Of a stretch of DNA of 37,568 bases, positions 24,246-33,379 are shown one piece after another. The stretch is from an uncultured Prevotellaceae bacterium. GTDB lineage: Bacteria; Bacteroidota; Bacteroidia; Bacteroidales; Bacteroidaceae. The stretch lies in the NCBI GenBank assembly GCA_902786665.1, contig CADADN010000043.1, positions 1 to 37,568 on the forward strand, given 5' to 3'. A program made the translations under genes and the position numbers. Below the pieces are notes generated by a model that saw only the letters and a program-made list of their open reading frames with translations, was not told where the DNA came from and made no database searches. The stretch's first letter is position 1. Each line of letters begins with the position of its first letter.

Positions 24246-26459
24246 ATGAAGACAGCAAGAACCAAATGCTTCTATGCCATTGTGGCCGCCATGATGACAA
24301 TGGCAGGACATGCCCAAAACAGTAAGTCGGCATTGATGGCCAATGAGGATAGAATAAACCAAGTGATCAACGATATGACGCTGGAGGAGAAAATCGATAT
24401 GTTGCATGGGAAAAACATGTTCTCCTCGGCTGGCGTACCACGACTGGGCATCGCCGACGTGGAATATGCCGATGGACCCTTCGGCATACGCGAGGAAATG
24501 GAACCCCACTCATGGAATTCCCTGCACCTGGATACCGACTCGGCCACGTTTTTCCCTACTGGGTCGGCACTGGCTGCCACTTGGAGTACAGAGTGGGCCT
24601 ACGCCTATGGCCGCGGAATGAGCCGGGAGGCCAGGCTCCGTGGCAAGGACATGATTCTCGGTCCGGCCATCAACATCCAACGCTTCCCCACAGGCGGACG
24701 TACCTATGAGTATCTGAGCGAAGACCCTGTGCTGAGCGGAGCGCTGGCCGTAGCCTATACCCGGGGGGTACAGGATGATGGCACGGCGGTGTGCCTGAAG
24801 CACTATGCCCTGAATAATCAGGAAGACTACCGTGGATTTGTGGATGTGCGGGTGTCCGACCACGCCATGCACGAGATATATCTCCGCCCGTTCGAGATGG
24901 CTGTCAGAGAGGCCGACGCCTGGGGCGTGATGGCGGCATACAACAAGGTGAATGGCCGCTGGTGCTCAGAGAATGAGCATCTGCTCAATACCATCCTAAG
25001 AAAGCAATGGGGATTTCCAGGCATCGTGATCAGCGACTGGGGTGGGGTACACTCCACGGTCGATGCTCCCGTGGCCGGACTGAATGTGGAGATGCCCGGA
25101 AGCAGGTTCATGGGAAAGGCACTTCTCGACTCGGTGAAGGCTGGCAAGGTGAGCATGGAGGTCATCGACCAGCGTGTGAGAGAGATCCTCAGGGTGAGAA
25201 TGGCGGTAAAACCTGTTCCTGCAAATGAGGCCAATCGGGTGCCTGTGGGCAATGCCGAGGAGATGAAAACCGCGCTCGAGGTGGCACGCCGCTCCATCGT
25301 GTTGCTCAAGAACGACAATCTGCTGCCTATTGATACCAAACGAATCAAGAAAATCGTGGTCGTTGGCGAGAATGCCGTGACCAAAATGGCTCAGGGTGGC
25401 GTAGGTGCCGGTGTGAAGACCCGGTGCGAGATCACTCCTCTTGAGGGGTTGCGCGATGCTTTGGGCAATCAGGTGCGTATCACTTATGTGCAGGGCTACA
25501 AGAGTTTCGACCGAAGCAGCCGTGACAAGAAGATGACTCCGCAGCAACCTGCCGACCGCACGCTCCTTGCACAGGCCGTCAAGGCGGCGCGCAAGGCCGA
25601 CTTGGTCATCTTCTTCGCAGGCGATAACCGTGAGGTGGAGACTGAAGGCTCCGACCGCAAGTCCATCACGTTGCCGTCTGGACAAGACGAACTGGCCGTC
25701 GCTTTGGCAAAGGCCAGCAAACGGCTGGTGACCGTTGTCGTGTCGGGAGGACCGGTGGATGTGAGCACCGTAAGCGAGGTGTCGGGAGCGCTGTTGGCTT
25801 CGTGGTTCAATGGTTCGATGGGTGGCAAGGCGCTGGCCGAGGTGCTCACGGGCAGCATTTCTCCCTCGGGCAAGTTGCCGATGACCTGGCCACGACGCCT
25901 GGAGGATGTGCCGGCGTATGCTACGGGCTCTTACCCACAGCAACTCAACGACAATAGCCAGGGCGATATCTTTGTGGGGTTGGTGAACAACCAGCACAAC
26001 GACCGTCGCCAGCAACTCGTCGCCAACTATGCCGAGGAGGAACTGGTGGGATATCGGTGGTATGACCGCAAAGAGGTGCCCGTGGCCTATCCTTTCGGCT
26101 TTGGACTGTCTTATGCCCGGTTCGAGTATGCCGATGCCACCATCGTTCCCACTGCTGAGGGATTCGATGTGCGCTTCACGCTCACCAACACCTCCACTTT
26201 CGATGCCGAGGAGGTGGCTCAGGTGTATGTCTCCCGGCCCGATTCCCACCTCAGCCGACCAGTGAAAGAACTCAAGGCCTTCAAACGGGTGGCGTTAAAG
26301 GCAGGCGAGCGCAAGAACATCTCTATACCTGTGAGGCGTGCCGACCTCTGCCATTGGGACGAACCGGCCCAGTGCTGGATGCTGGAGCCGGGAAGAATCG
26401 TCGTGCATGTGGGCGGTTCATCCGATAGCTTGCCTTTGGAAGCCGTGACAGAGATGTGA
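24246..26459 (+). CDS. GH3 family beta-glycosidase, secreted
   Basis: This 737-residue protein has a signal peptide (1-23). The TIM-barrel domain carries KHYALNN (185-191) and the nucleophile D264 in VISDWGG. The alpha/beta sandwich domain follows (RRSIVLLKNDNLLPI, then DLVIFFAGDNREVETEGSDR, where a Glu of this loop is the probable acid/base). A fibronectin type III-like C-terminus (EVAQVYVSRP ... PVKELKAFKRVAL) completes the usual GH3 layout at full length. GH3 enzymes release terminal beta-glucose or beta-xylose; here, among glucuronoxylan genes, beta-xylosidase or beta-glucosidase are both possible. It converges with the YARHG gene, 19 bp apart. The 246-bp repeat region upstream separates it from the HTCS operon. 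Confidence 0.95.
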   Translation: MKTARTKCFYAIVAAMMTMAGHAQNSKSALMANEDRINQVINDMTLEEKIDMLHGKNMFSSAGVPRLGIADVEYADGPFGIREEMEPHSWNSLHLDTDSATFFPTGSALAATWSTEWAYAYGRGMSREARLRGKDMILGPAINIQRFPTGGRTYEYLSEDPVLSGALAVAYTRGVQDDGTAVCLKHYALNNQEDYRGFVDVRVSDHAMHEIYLRPFEMAVREADAWGVMAAYNKVNGRWCSENEHLLNTILRKQWGFPGIVISDWGGVHSTVDAPVAGLNVEMPGSRFMGKALLDSVKAGKVSMEVIDQRVREILRVRMAVKPVPANEANRVPVGNAEEMKTALEVARRSIVLLKNDNLLPIDTKRIKKIVVVGENAVTKMAQGGVGAGVKTRCEITPLEGLRDALGNQVRITYVQGYKSFDRSSRDKKMTPQQPADRTLLAQAVKAARKADLVIFFAGDNREVETEGSDRKSITLPSGQDELAVALAKASKRLVTVVVSGGPVDVSTVSEVSGALLASWFNGSMGGKALAEVLTGSISPSGKLPMTWPRRLEDVPAYATGSYPQQLNDNSQGDIFVGLVNNQHNDRRQQLVANYAEEELVGYRWYDRKEVPVAYPFGFGLSYARFEYADATIVPTAEGFDVRFTLTNTSTFDAEEVAQVYVSRPDSHLSRPVKELKAFKRVALKAGERKNISIPVRRADLCHWDEPAQCWMLEPGRIVVHVGGSSDSLPLEAVTEM

Positions 26460-26478
26460 TGATGGCCTTCGGCTTACG

Positions 26479-27606
26479 TTATTCTCCCTTGAGATGCTTG
26501 AGTTCGCTGGGGGTGAAGTCGTCGGTCGAGGCCTTCCACTGTGGGTCGGGCATATACCACCAAAGTTTGTTGAAATAAGCCTTCAGTTTGGCATCCTTGA
26601 ACACGTAGCCACGGTGGGCGTAGGGTAGGTTGCGGAGGATGCGCTTGTTGACGGGCTTATCGCTCCAACTGGGAACGTAGGTCTGGCTGCGGTCATAGAA
26701 GTAACCAAAGGGGTAGGCCTCCTCGCTGAAACTGGTATAGATATCGGCCGAGCTGATTTCCAGTTCGTCGGTGGGCTTGAAATTCAGTTTATGCCATTCC
26801 AAAGTGCCGTTGCGGAGTGCTACCTCAGTGTATGTGGTCGATTCGTTGAAGTTGTTCTTGCGGATTTTGCCCTTGCCTTCGGTCACCTTGAAAGGTGCGG
26901 AACGGAAAATGCTGTCGGCAATGATGAAGTGCTTGGCTGTGCCATCGGCCTTGATGCGCAGCGTGAAGTCGTCTATCTGGTGGTTGGCCCATCGCATGGC
27001 CGGTGACAGTTTGTAACTCACTTCGAAGGTGCGGCCCACGCCATACGCCATGTCATAGCGATAGGTGTGGTGCACGTAGTTGATACCCTCCTTGAAGTGG
27101 GCGGTGAAATAATAGGCATAAGCGAAGGGCACGTAGTCATCGGCCTTGGCGTCGTAGAGCGTATGGCTCTCGCTTTTACTGAGGTCGTATTTCTTCAGGT
27201 CGATGGGCTTGAAATCGCAGTCCTTGTCGTAATCAGAGCTTACAACGGCATTGCGGTAGTTCAATAGTTCACCGTTCAGTGTCACAGTGAAGTCGTAGAT
27301 ATAAGGGTGCTTGCCATCCTTGTGAATTTCGGCATCGTCGGAATTGTAGGGTGGACTGGCCTCGAAACCCATTTCCACGGTCTTGGCTTTACCCTTGTTC
27401 ATGAATTCATATTGTACATCTACTAAGGCATAGCCATCGTCGCAAAGGCTGATGGTGAGTACTTCCTTGGCTACGGAAATGTCGGTCTCTTGAATGGGCA
27501 CAAGCTGGTTGCCTGTCATGTAATACACTCCGTCGTTGGCTTGGGCCGTGGTGGCCATGAGCCACATGAAGAGCATTGCGAGGATTTGGGTTGTTCTTGA
27601 TTTCAT
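26479..27606 (-). CDS. Secreted YARHG-domain protein
   Basis: This 375-residue protein has a signal peptide (1-23) and a beta-rich region to about 300 (DGYALVDVQYEFMNKGKAKTV), resembling DUF4424-type proteins. The C-terminal YARHG domain (about 320-372) carries RILRNLPYAHRGYVFKD...KLKAYFNKLWWY and a final TPSELKHL. In this copy the signature reads YAHRG rather than YARHG. YARHG domains are extracellular modules of unknown function, thought to bind cell-wall or surface ligands. It is the only minus-strand gene between the GH3 and esterase genes and appears to stand alone, so a role in the glycan locus is not indicated. Confidence 0.82.
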   Translation of the reverse strand: MKSRTTQILAMLFMWLMATTAQANDGVYYMTGNQLVPIQETDISVAKEVLTISLCDDGYALVDVQYEFMNKGKAKTVEMGFEASPPYNSDDAEIHKDGKHPYIYDFTVTLNGELLNYRNAVVSSDYDKDCDFKPIDLKKYDLSKSESHTLYDAKADDYVPFAYAYYFTAHFKEGINYVHHTYRYDMAYGVGRTFEVSYKLSPAMRWANHQIDDFTLRIKADGTAKHFIIADSIFRSAPFKVTEGKGKIRKNNFNESTTYTEVALRNGTLEWHKLNFKPTDELEISSADIYTSFSEEAYPFGYFYDRSQTYVPSWSDKPVNKRILRNLPYAHRGYVFKDAKLKAYFNKLWWYMPDPQWKASTDDFTPSELKHLKGE

Positions 27607-27803
27607 CGGTAAATTGTAGTTAGGTTGTTATGTGTTTGTGGGCTTCTCTTTTCTGTCCGTTACTGATTCGGAGACACAAAAGCCGAAGCTTTTCTTTCTT
27701 TTCACGCAATCTGGTATTGTTAGATATTGGTGCAATATTAATAGTTTTTCTTCAAAACTGCAAATATCTCTTCCTTTTTGTTGCCATTCTTTTGGATATT
27801 TCC

Positions 27804-27811
27804 TAAATTTG
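27804..27811 (+). promoter_or_regulatory. -7 promoter element of the carboxylesterase gene
   Basis: TAAATTTG fits TAnnTTTG, with a GTTG about 20 bp upstream as a partial -33. The transcript would start near 27817, so the ATG at 27813 lies upstream of it and translation must start later, at 27849 (or 27837). Confidence 0.6.
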
Positions 27812-27848
27812 CATGGTAATACATTTTCAAATTCAAATGTCTTGTCCT

Positions 27849-29435
27849 ATGAGAAATTATTTGCTGTTCGTTTTATTCGTTTTTTGTAGTTGGGGGTTCA
27901 ACTTGCATGCCCAGCCTCTGGTAGCCACACATGTGGAGACCGGTGATGTGGAAGGTGTTGTAGATGGGGGCGACTTGGCCATATACAAGGCTATCCCTTA
28001 TGCCGCACCTCCGGTAGGTGACTTGAGGTGGAAGGAGCCCCAGCCGGCCAAGCCTTGGACTGGGGTGCTGAAGGCCGACCAGTTTGGTCCCTGGCCACCA
28101 CAACCCTCACGACCAGGACTCACTCCCGAGATGATGAGCGAGGACTGCCTGTATTTGGCTATTGCCACACCAGCCAAATCCACCAAGGACAACTTGCCTG
28201 TGATGGTGTGGATTCATGGTGGTGGCTTCCAGACCGAGCATTATGCCGGTGACCTCTGGACCAGTCTTGCACGCAGGGGAGTGGTCGCCGTGAGCATCGA
28301 GTACCGCACGGGCGCACTGGGCTTCATGGCTCATCCCGAACTCACGAAGGAGTCGCCCACAGGCCATTCGGGCAACTATGGACTGCTCGACCAAATCTAT
28401 GCCCTGAAGTGGGTGCAGCGCAATATCGCTAACTTTGGAGGCGACCCCTCGAAGGTGACCATCTTTGGCGAGTCGGCCGGTGCCATCAGTTGTAGCATTC
28501 TGTGCGCCTCGCCGCTGGCAAAAGGACTCTTCCGCGCTGCCATCAGCCAGAGTGGTGGCTCATTCGCTCCCTGGAGCGATTCGCCCAACCGCACCATCAC
28601 CGTCAACTCGTCGCAGAAGGGTGCCGAACAGCATGGACTGGCATTCCAAAAGCACTTGAAGAAGAAATCCATCAAGCAGATGCGCAAGTTGGATGCTCAG
28701 GCGATGACAGGCAATGATGTGGGGTTTGGTGGTTTTTGGCCTGTGGTCGATGGCTATGTGATCACCGACGATGCCTACCGCAACTATGAGCGAGGCAATT
28801 ATAACGACGTGCCCGTCATCGTGATGACCAACTCCGACGAGGGGTCCATGATTTCCTCACATATGCTTGCCTCTGGCGGCCTGCCCGTAGATGCATATAA
28901 AGAGGGACTGAAAGGCATTTTCGGCGCTTTCAGCGACGAGGCGCTACAATTCTTTCCTGGTAGCACACCCGAGGAGGCCGCATACAGCAATGGTGACTTC
29001 TTCCGCGATCTGGGCTTCGCCTGGCCTTCCTTCGCCTGGGCTTGCCTACAGAACAAAACGGGCAAGAATCCGGTTTATGCCGCTTACCTCGACCAGCCCT
29101 CCTCGCTCACGCTCACAGGAGGCGAGAAACGCCGTGGTGTGTCGCATGCCGACGATATCCTCTACCTGAACAATGCCTATCTGCGTGAGCCTGGAAAATA
29201 TCCCGCCGAGGCTGCCCTTACTGAGATTATCCAGCAATATTGGGTGAACTTTGCCAAGACGGGCAACCCCAACGGCAAGGGCTTGCCCTATTGGCCTGCT
29301 TTCGACAAGGACCGTCCCACGACAATGCAGTTTGCCAACGGGGCCTCGCTCATTATGGTGCCCAACCGCGACAAGATTGATTTCCTCGAGCGATTCTTCA
29401 AGTGGAAGAGGGAAGAGACGGAGCGTGAGCGCTGA
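27849..29435 (+). CDS. Type-B carboxylesterase, secreted
   Basis: This 528-residue protein starts at MRNYLLFVLFVFCSWGFNLHA (signal peptide). In-frame ATGs at 27813 and 27837 are rejected by the promoter and signal position. The alpha/beta-hydrolase of PF00135 shows EDCLYLAI, the oxyanion loop HGGG (123-126) and nucleophile S209 in GESAG. An acidic residue lies in NSDEGS, and histidine in GVSHADDILY is the probable catalytic base. In a glucuronoxylan setting it may remove acetyl or aromatic esters, but family B esterases vary widely. The CE15 gene follows 69 bp downstream on the same strand, probably in one operon. Confidence 0.92.
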   Translation: MRNYLLFVLFVFCSWGFNLHAQPLVATHVETGDVEGVVDGGDLAIYKAIPYAAPPVGDLRWKEPQPAKPWTGVLKADQFGPWPPQPSRPGLTPEMMSEDCLYLAIATPAKSTKDNLPVMVWIHGGGFQTEHYAGDLWTSLARRGVVAVSIEYRTGALGFMAHPELTKESPTGHSGNYGLLDQIYALKWVQRNIANFGGDPSKVTIFGESAGAISCSILCASPLAKGLFRAAISQSGGSFAPWSDSPNRTITVNSSQKGAEQHGLAFQKHLKKKSIKQMRKLDAQAMTGNDVGFGGFWPVVDGYVITDDAYRNYERGNYNDVPVIVMTNSDEGSMISSHMLASGGLPVDAYKEGLKGIFGAFSDEALQFFPGSTPEEAAYSNGDFFRDLGFAWPSFAWACLQNKTGKNPVYAAYLDQPSSLTLTGGEKRRGVSHADDILYLNNAYLREPGKYPAEAALTEIIQQYWVNFAKTGNPNGKGLPYWPAFDKDRPTTMQFANGASLIMVPNRDKIDFLERFFKWKREETERER

Positions 29436-29504
29436 ACTAAAACTAGTTGAGCGAAAGCGATACTTCATTATTATCATACATACTAACTAACTGTTTGTCA
29501 ATTT

Positions 29505-30734
29505 ATGAGAAAAGCATTTTTCATCGCTGCTTGTATGGTGAGCCTTACCATGTCGGCGCAGAAACAACCCCCTCTCGTCTACGACGTGGAGGACACGGGC
29601 GCGAAAATGGCCACTCCGGTGATGCTCACCGCCAATGAGTTGCCTGTGGTCAACACGCTCCGCAACCCTCTCTTGTTCTCTAACGGAAAAAAGAAAGTGA
29701 AGAAGTTCAAGGACTGGGAGCGCCGCCGGCATGAGATATCCAGTCTCATCCAGCATTATGAGATAGGTACCAAGCCTCAGACGTCGGACTGCACGCTGAA
29801 GGCCCGTATGGATGGCGACACGCTCATCGTCGATGTGACCCGTGGAGGACAGACGCTCACGCTGAAGTCGCATATCCGCTACCCCAAGGTGGGAAAGGCA
29901 CCCTATCCGGTGCTCATCGGAACCAGTAACATCTCATTGCCCCGGCAGTTGATCGACGACATGCCGCTGGCTACCATGGTCTACCGCGAGTCGCAGGTCA
30001 ATGGATACACACAATGGGGGAGAAACAAGAAGGACCGTGGCCAACATGAGTTCGACCGGCTCTATCCCGAATTGGTAGACAATGGCGCCTACAGCCAATG
30101 GGCATGGGGCTTGAGCCGGCTTATCGACGGACTGCAGCAACTGGGTCCGGAAAAGACACGTATCGACACCCGGCACATTGGTGTGACAGGATGCTCGTAC
30201 GCTGGGAAGATGGCCCTCTTCTGTGGCGCGTTCGACGAGCGTGTGGCGCTCACCATCGCCCAGGAGCCTGGTGGCGGTGGTGCTGCGGCATGGCGTGTGT
30301 CGAACAAACTCGACAGTGTGGAAACGCTCGACCGCACCGACTATCACTGGTTCAAGGAGTCGTTGCGCACGTCGTTTGGTGAGGACAACACCTTCCGCTT
30401 ACCTTACGACCATCATGAACTGGTGGCCATGATCTGTCCCAGGGCTGTGCTGATGCTGGGCAATACCGACTATCGTTGGTTGGCCGACGAGTCGGGTTAT
30501 GTGTCGATGAGTGCGGCAGCCACGGTATGGCAGCATTTTGGCATTGCCGACAGGGTAGGGTTCTCCATCCTAGGTGGGCATCCACACTGTATGTTGCCCG
30601 AGGCACAGTATCCTGCGGTCAAGGCCTTCATCAACCGATTCCTCCTCGGTGGCAATGATGACACTAGCAACGTGCGGTTCGCACCCGATTTCACCGGTAA
30701 GGTAGACTTGAGCCGATGGATCAATTACCCATAA
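29505..30734 (+). CDS. CE15 glucuronoyl esterase-like, secreted
   Basis: This 409-residue protein has a signal peptide (1-18). The core shows RHIGVTGCSYAGKMALFCGAF with nucleophile S231, AQEPGGGGAAAWR with Glu254, and GGHPHCM with His359/361, the layout of CE15 glucuronoyl methylesterases. These cut the ester between lignin alcohols and the 4-O-methylglucuronic acid of xylan. The usual motif GCSRxGK has Tyr in place of the Arg that helps form the oxyanion hole, which may alter activity. It follows the carboxylesterase gene by 69 bp and ends at a strong terminator. With the GH115 enzyme it forms a pair acting on the same uronic acid side chain. Confidence 0.85.
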   Translation: MRKAFFIAACMVSLTMSAQKQPPLVYDVEDTGAKMATPVMLTANELPVVNTLRNPLLFSNGKKKVKKFKDWERRRHEISSLIQHYEIGTKPQTSDCTLKARMDGDTLIVDVTRGGQTLTLKSHIRYPKVGKAPYPVLIGTSNISLPRQLIDDMPLATMVYRESQVNGYTQWGRNKKDRGQHEFDRLYPELVDNGAYSQWAWGLSRLIDGLQQLGPEKTRIDTRHIGVTGCSYAGKMALFCGAFDERVALTIAQEPGGGGAAAWRVSNKLDSVETLDRTDYHWFKESLRTSFGEDNTFRLPYDHHELVAMICPRAVLMLGNTDYRWLADESGYVSMSAAATVWQHFGIADRVGFSILGGHPHCMLPEAQYPAVKAFINRFLLGGNDDTSNVRFAPDFTGKVDLSRWINYP

Positions 30735-30751
30735 CAAGGATTCTGGTAACC

Positions 30752-30788
30752 AAAAACGAGGCACAACCATTTGCAGTGCCTCGTTTTT
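30752..30788 (+). terminator. Rho-independent terminator after the CE15 gene
   Basis: A 13-bp perfect stem (30752-30764 with 30776-30788, core ACGAGGCAC/GTGCCTCGT) with an 11-nt loop runs into five Ts. It ends the esterase operon 18 bp past its stop; on the minus strand it also ends in Ts and may work both ways. Confidence 0.9.
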
Positions 30789-30914
30789 GCTCCTTCTCCC
30801 TTTTCGTATACGGCCGCCTTGGTGCGTTCCCTCCATCACTTGCCTTTCCACCATTCGTTTTGCTCACAACTATTAAATTTCTATTATTGTGATAGATTTC
30901 AATCCAAAAATAAG

Positions 30915-30922
30915 TACCTTTG
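30915..30922 (+). promoter_or_regulatory. -7 promoter element of the TPR regulator gene
   Basis: TACCTTTG fits TAnnTTTG and predicts a start near 30929. The in-frame ATG at 30889 is then upstream of the transcript, so 30943 is the start, just after a GGAAAGG sequence. Confidence 0.55.
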
Positions 30923-30942
30923 AGGAAAATTTGGGAAAGGTG

Positions 30943-32604
30943 ATGAGATATATACAGCTTGTGATTCTTGCTATCTTATTGGTATCGTGCAATTTCAATC
31001 AGCAAAATCGCAGTCTTGCAGAGACCGATAGCATGTTGTTGAAAAAACCTGAGCGGGTTTTGGCCATCTTGGATTCTATGGAGAAGGTGGCCAGCCTGAA
31101 TGATGATGAGCAGATGCATCTTGTATGGAACCGGGCGTTGGCCCATCAGGCATTGGGAATGTCGTTGGCCGAGGATGAACAACTGCCCGAAGCCATAGCC
31201 TATTACAGGAAGGATGCCGACAAACAAACCGATAGTTACCTTTTGGAGGCAATATACCTGAACTGGACGGGCAAGGAAAATGATGCGATAAAGGCGATTG
31301 ATAAAGGACTCGCGAATATTGCTGATATAACGAAGCGAGTCCGACTATTGGAGACCAAGGCTTCCATCCTTGAGCATCAACGGAAATTCGACCAAGCCGT
31401 AGGCGTATTGAAAGAGGCCTTGGACTATGCCAAGACGAAACGCGAACAAGCCATCCTTCAATATAGAATGGGGCTGAGTCTCTCACTGTTAGGCGAGGGG
31501 CGGTCGGATCATTTCTACGAAAGAAGCATTCGGTTGGCAAAAGAGAGCGGCGATACGACGATGGCATGTGAGTTTATGCGCAATTATGCCGACTTTTTGG
31601 CTAACAACGGGCAATATCGTCGTTCAAACGATTTTTACTACCAAATAGTACAAATGATGCCACAGATAGATGAGTTGTCGGCCATACAGGCGGCCATGGC
31701 GAGCAACTACATCAATCTGCACAAACTTGACTCCGCCCGCATCTGTAATGACAAAGCAATCAGGAGCGAGGAGAAACTGGAGAGGCAGGGCTATTCGAAC
31801 TTCACTGGCAGGGCCATTTTGGAGCAAGAACGATACTTGCTCGACTATGCTGAAGGGAGGACTGTGTCGTATGTGGACTTTGCCCGGTATTGCGATTCTA
31901 TCACCAATGACATGCTGGCCAAGGAAAAAACCTCTAACCAACGGTTGGAGACTAAAAACCGCTTGCAGGCTGCCAACTATGAGCTGAAACTCGGTAAGCA
32001 GCGAATGGTTTGGATGCTGTCTCTGTCACTGCTCTTGCTGTTAGGAGGTGGTATAGGTGTTTACTTATATAATAGGAATAGGCTTCAGCGATTGGCAGAG
32101 GCTGAAGACAGGATAGACACCTTGACGCGAATGATCTCAGAGGCACAAGATGTAACAACGGAGGATACTTTAGATGTGGAACAGTCCAAGACCGATGATG
32201 ATGCGTTCTTCAAGAAAATCCTGCTGCAGCAATTAGGCATCATCCGATTGGTTGCCAGTACGCCCACCAATCAGAATCAGGCTCTGCTCAGGCGCATTTC
32301 TGGCATTGGTGGCGGCGAGATACCAACCAACAGTCTGTTGGTGTGGCCTGATCTATATCCTGTTATCGACCGCCTTTATGACAACTTCCATACCCGCTTG
32401 ATGGAACGCTATGGAAATGTGTTGACCGAAAAGGAAGAGCAGATCTGTTGCCTCTTGTGCGCGAGATTCTCGACCAAGGAAATCGGTGTTATCACACAGC
32501 AGTCGGATGCTACGATTTATGTACGCAAGTCTGCCATTAGGAAGAAGATAGGTGCCACTGAGGGACAGGATATCGTAGCCTGTGTGAACGGTGTTAAGGC
32601 CTGA
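30943..32604 (+). CDS. Lipobox-TPR-transmembrane-HTH regulator
   Basis: This 553-residue protein begins MRYIQLVILAILLVSC, a lipoprotein-type signal with Cys16. TPR-like helical repeats fill about 20-330 (e.g. KASILEHQRKFDQAVGVLKEAL, CEFMRNYADFLANNGQYRRS). A transmembrane helix lies at about 356-377, then a coiled-coil linker and a C-terminal LuxR/sigma-4-type HTH (about 507-550: LTEKEEQICCLLCARFSTKEIGVI). The layout implies a membrane-bound one-component regulator that senses something in the periplasm through TPRs and binds DNA in the cytoplasm. Similar TPR-HTH proteins are frequent in Bacteroidota. No receiver or kinase domain is present. Its targets are unknown; the next gene, a small lipoprotein, is one candidate. 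Confidence 0.82.
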   Translation: MRYIQLVILAILLVSCNFNQQNRSLAETDSMLLKKPERVLAILDSMEKVASLNDDEQMHLVWNRALAHQALGMSLAEDEQLPEAIAYYRKDADKQTDSYLLEAIYLNWTGKENDAIKAIDKGLANIADITKRVRLLETKASILEHQRKFDQAVGVLKEALDYAKTKREQAILQYRMGLSLSLLGEGRSDHFYERSIRLAKESGDTTMACEFMRNYADFLANNGQYRRSNDFYYQIVQMMPQIDELSAIQAAMASNYINLHKLDSARICNDKAIRSEEKLERQGYSNFTGRAILEQERYLLDYAEGRTVSYVDFARYCDSITNDMLAKEKTSNQRLETKNRLQAANYELKLGKQRMVWMLSLSLLLLLGGGIGVYLYNRNRLQRLAEAEDRIDTLTRMISEAQDVTTEDTLDVEQSKTDDDAFFKKILLQQLGIIRLVASTPTNQNQALLRRISGIGGGEIPTNSLLVWPDLYPVIDRLYDNFHTRLMERYGNVLTEKEEQICCLLCARFSTKEIGVITQQSDATIYVRKSAIRKKIGATEGQDIVACVNGVKA

Positions 32605-32643
32605 TTTAGGTTCCGAGAGTACAGTTTTAGATATTTATGAAAT

Positions 32644-32669
32644 GTAACCACTGATTTTCAGATGGTTAC
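32644..32669 (+). terminator. Possible weak terminator
   Basis: GTAACCA pairs with TGGTTAC, with CTG/CAG extending the stem past one bulged base, followed by GTTTATCTT. It lies 40 bp after the TPR regulator stop. The T-tract is weak. Confidence 0.4.
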
Positions 32670-32729
32670 GTTTATCTTATTAAGACTTTTTATTCGGTGG
32701 TTTAGTCGTTTTAAGGGGCTTTTTCACCC

Positions 32730-32737
32730 TAACTTTG
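32730..32737 (+). promoter_or_regulatory. -7 promoter element of the small lipoprotein gene
   Basis: TAACTTTG fits TAnnTTTG. The transcript would start near 32744, so the in-frame ATG at 32662 cannot be the start; the ATG at 32776 is. Confidence 0.55.
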
Positions 32738-32775
32738 CATTATCAAAAGTGTATAAACCATCAAATAAAAAGAGT

Positions 32776-33117
32776 ATGAAAACATCAAAGAAAGTATTGG
32801 TTGCCTTAGGCGTAGTGTTGATTGTTGCATGTGCAAAAAGTGGGCATATCAATCTGCCTGGACATGGAAATCGTGAGTATAGGAATTTGGTGGAGTCTGC
32901 GGAGAATTATGTGTCCTCAAGATTGCACAATGGCGAAACAGTTGAATTTGGCAGCAAGTACAACTGTGAGGACTATATCGAAAAGGACGAGGTTCGCTTC
33001 TCAGCTAATATCGTTTTTTATGTAATTTCAGAAGATGGTACTCCAGAGAAACACATCGCCCATGTTGTCTGCAATGAGGATAAAGACAGAATAATAGAAT
33101 GGAAAGATATCATATGA
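32776..33117 (+). CDS. Small lipoprotein of unknown function
   Basis: This 113-residue protein starts MKTSKKVLVALGVVLIVACA, a lipoprotein signal with the lipobox VAC. The mature part is about 95 residues, with an acidic beta-strand pattern (NCEDYIEKDEVRFSANIVFYV, then HIAHVVCNEDKDRIIEW). I do not recognise a family. It has its own promoter (32730) and stands alone between two larger genes. Any tie to the TPR regulator upstream is only by position. Confidence 0.65.
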   Translation: MKTSKKVLVALGVVLIVACAKSGHINLPGHGNREYRNLVESAENYVSSRLHNGETVEFGSKYNCEDYIEKDEVRFSANIVFYVISEDGTPEKHIAHVVCNEDKDRIIEWKDII

Positions 33118-33316
33118 TATGGGGGATTTGGAGCAAGCAATAGTGGTTGTTCGTCACAAAAACCAGCAGAATATCCCATATATTTTTAGGTTATTCCACC
33201 ATGTTGTATTTTTGCAGCAGCATACATCCTGATGTCGTCGGGTTGATGAACAAGTTACAATGAGGCTCGCCTTTGAATACGATTTCAAGCGTCAGATTGA
33301 AAAAAATCGATATCCT

Positions 33317-33345
33317 TGTAGTTTTTTCATTACTTGTGCGACTAA
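33317..33345 (+). promoter_or_regulatory. Putative ECF-sigma promoter of the TonB receptor gene
   Basis: TGTAGTTTTTT (33317-33327), then 9 nt, then TGCGACTAA (33337-33345). The same two blocks with the same 9-nt gap occur before the ECF sigma gene at 35831. No TAnnTTTG element is close by. The match is direct; recognition by the sigma factor encoded at 35885 is inferred. The rest of the 33118-33379 gap holds nothing else I can name. Confidence 0.6.
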
Positions 33346-33379
33346 AGGAGTAAACGATAAACATTAAAACCCTAGAGAA

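Noticed and set aside
24996-26249. A 417-residue minus-strand ORF inside the GH3 gene
   Set aside because: It is an antisense shadow of a gene with intact catalytic motifs.
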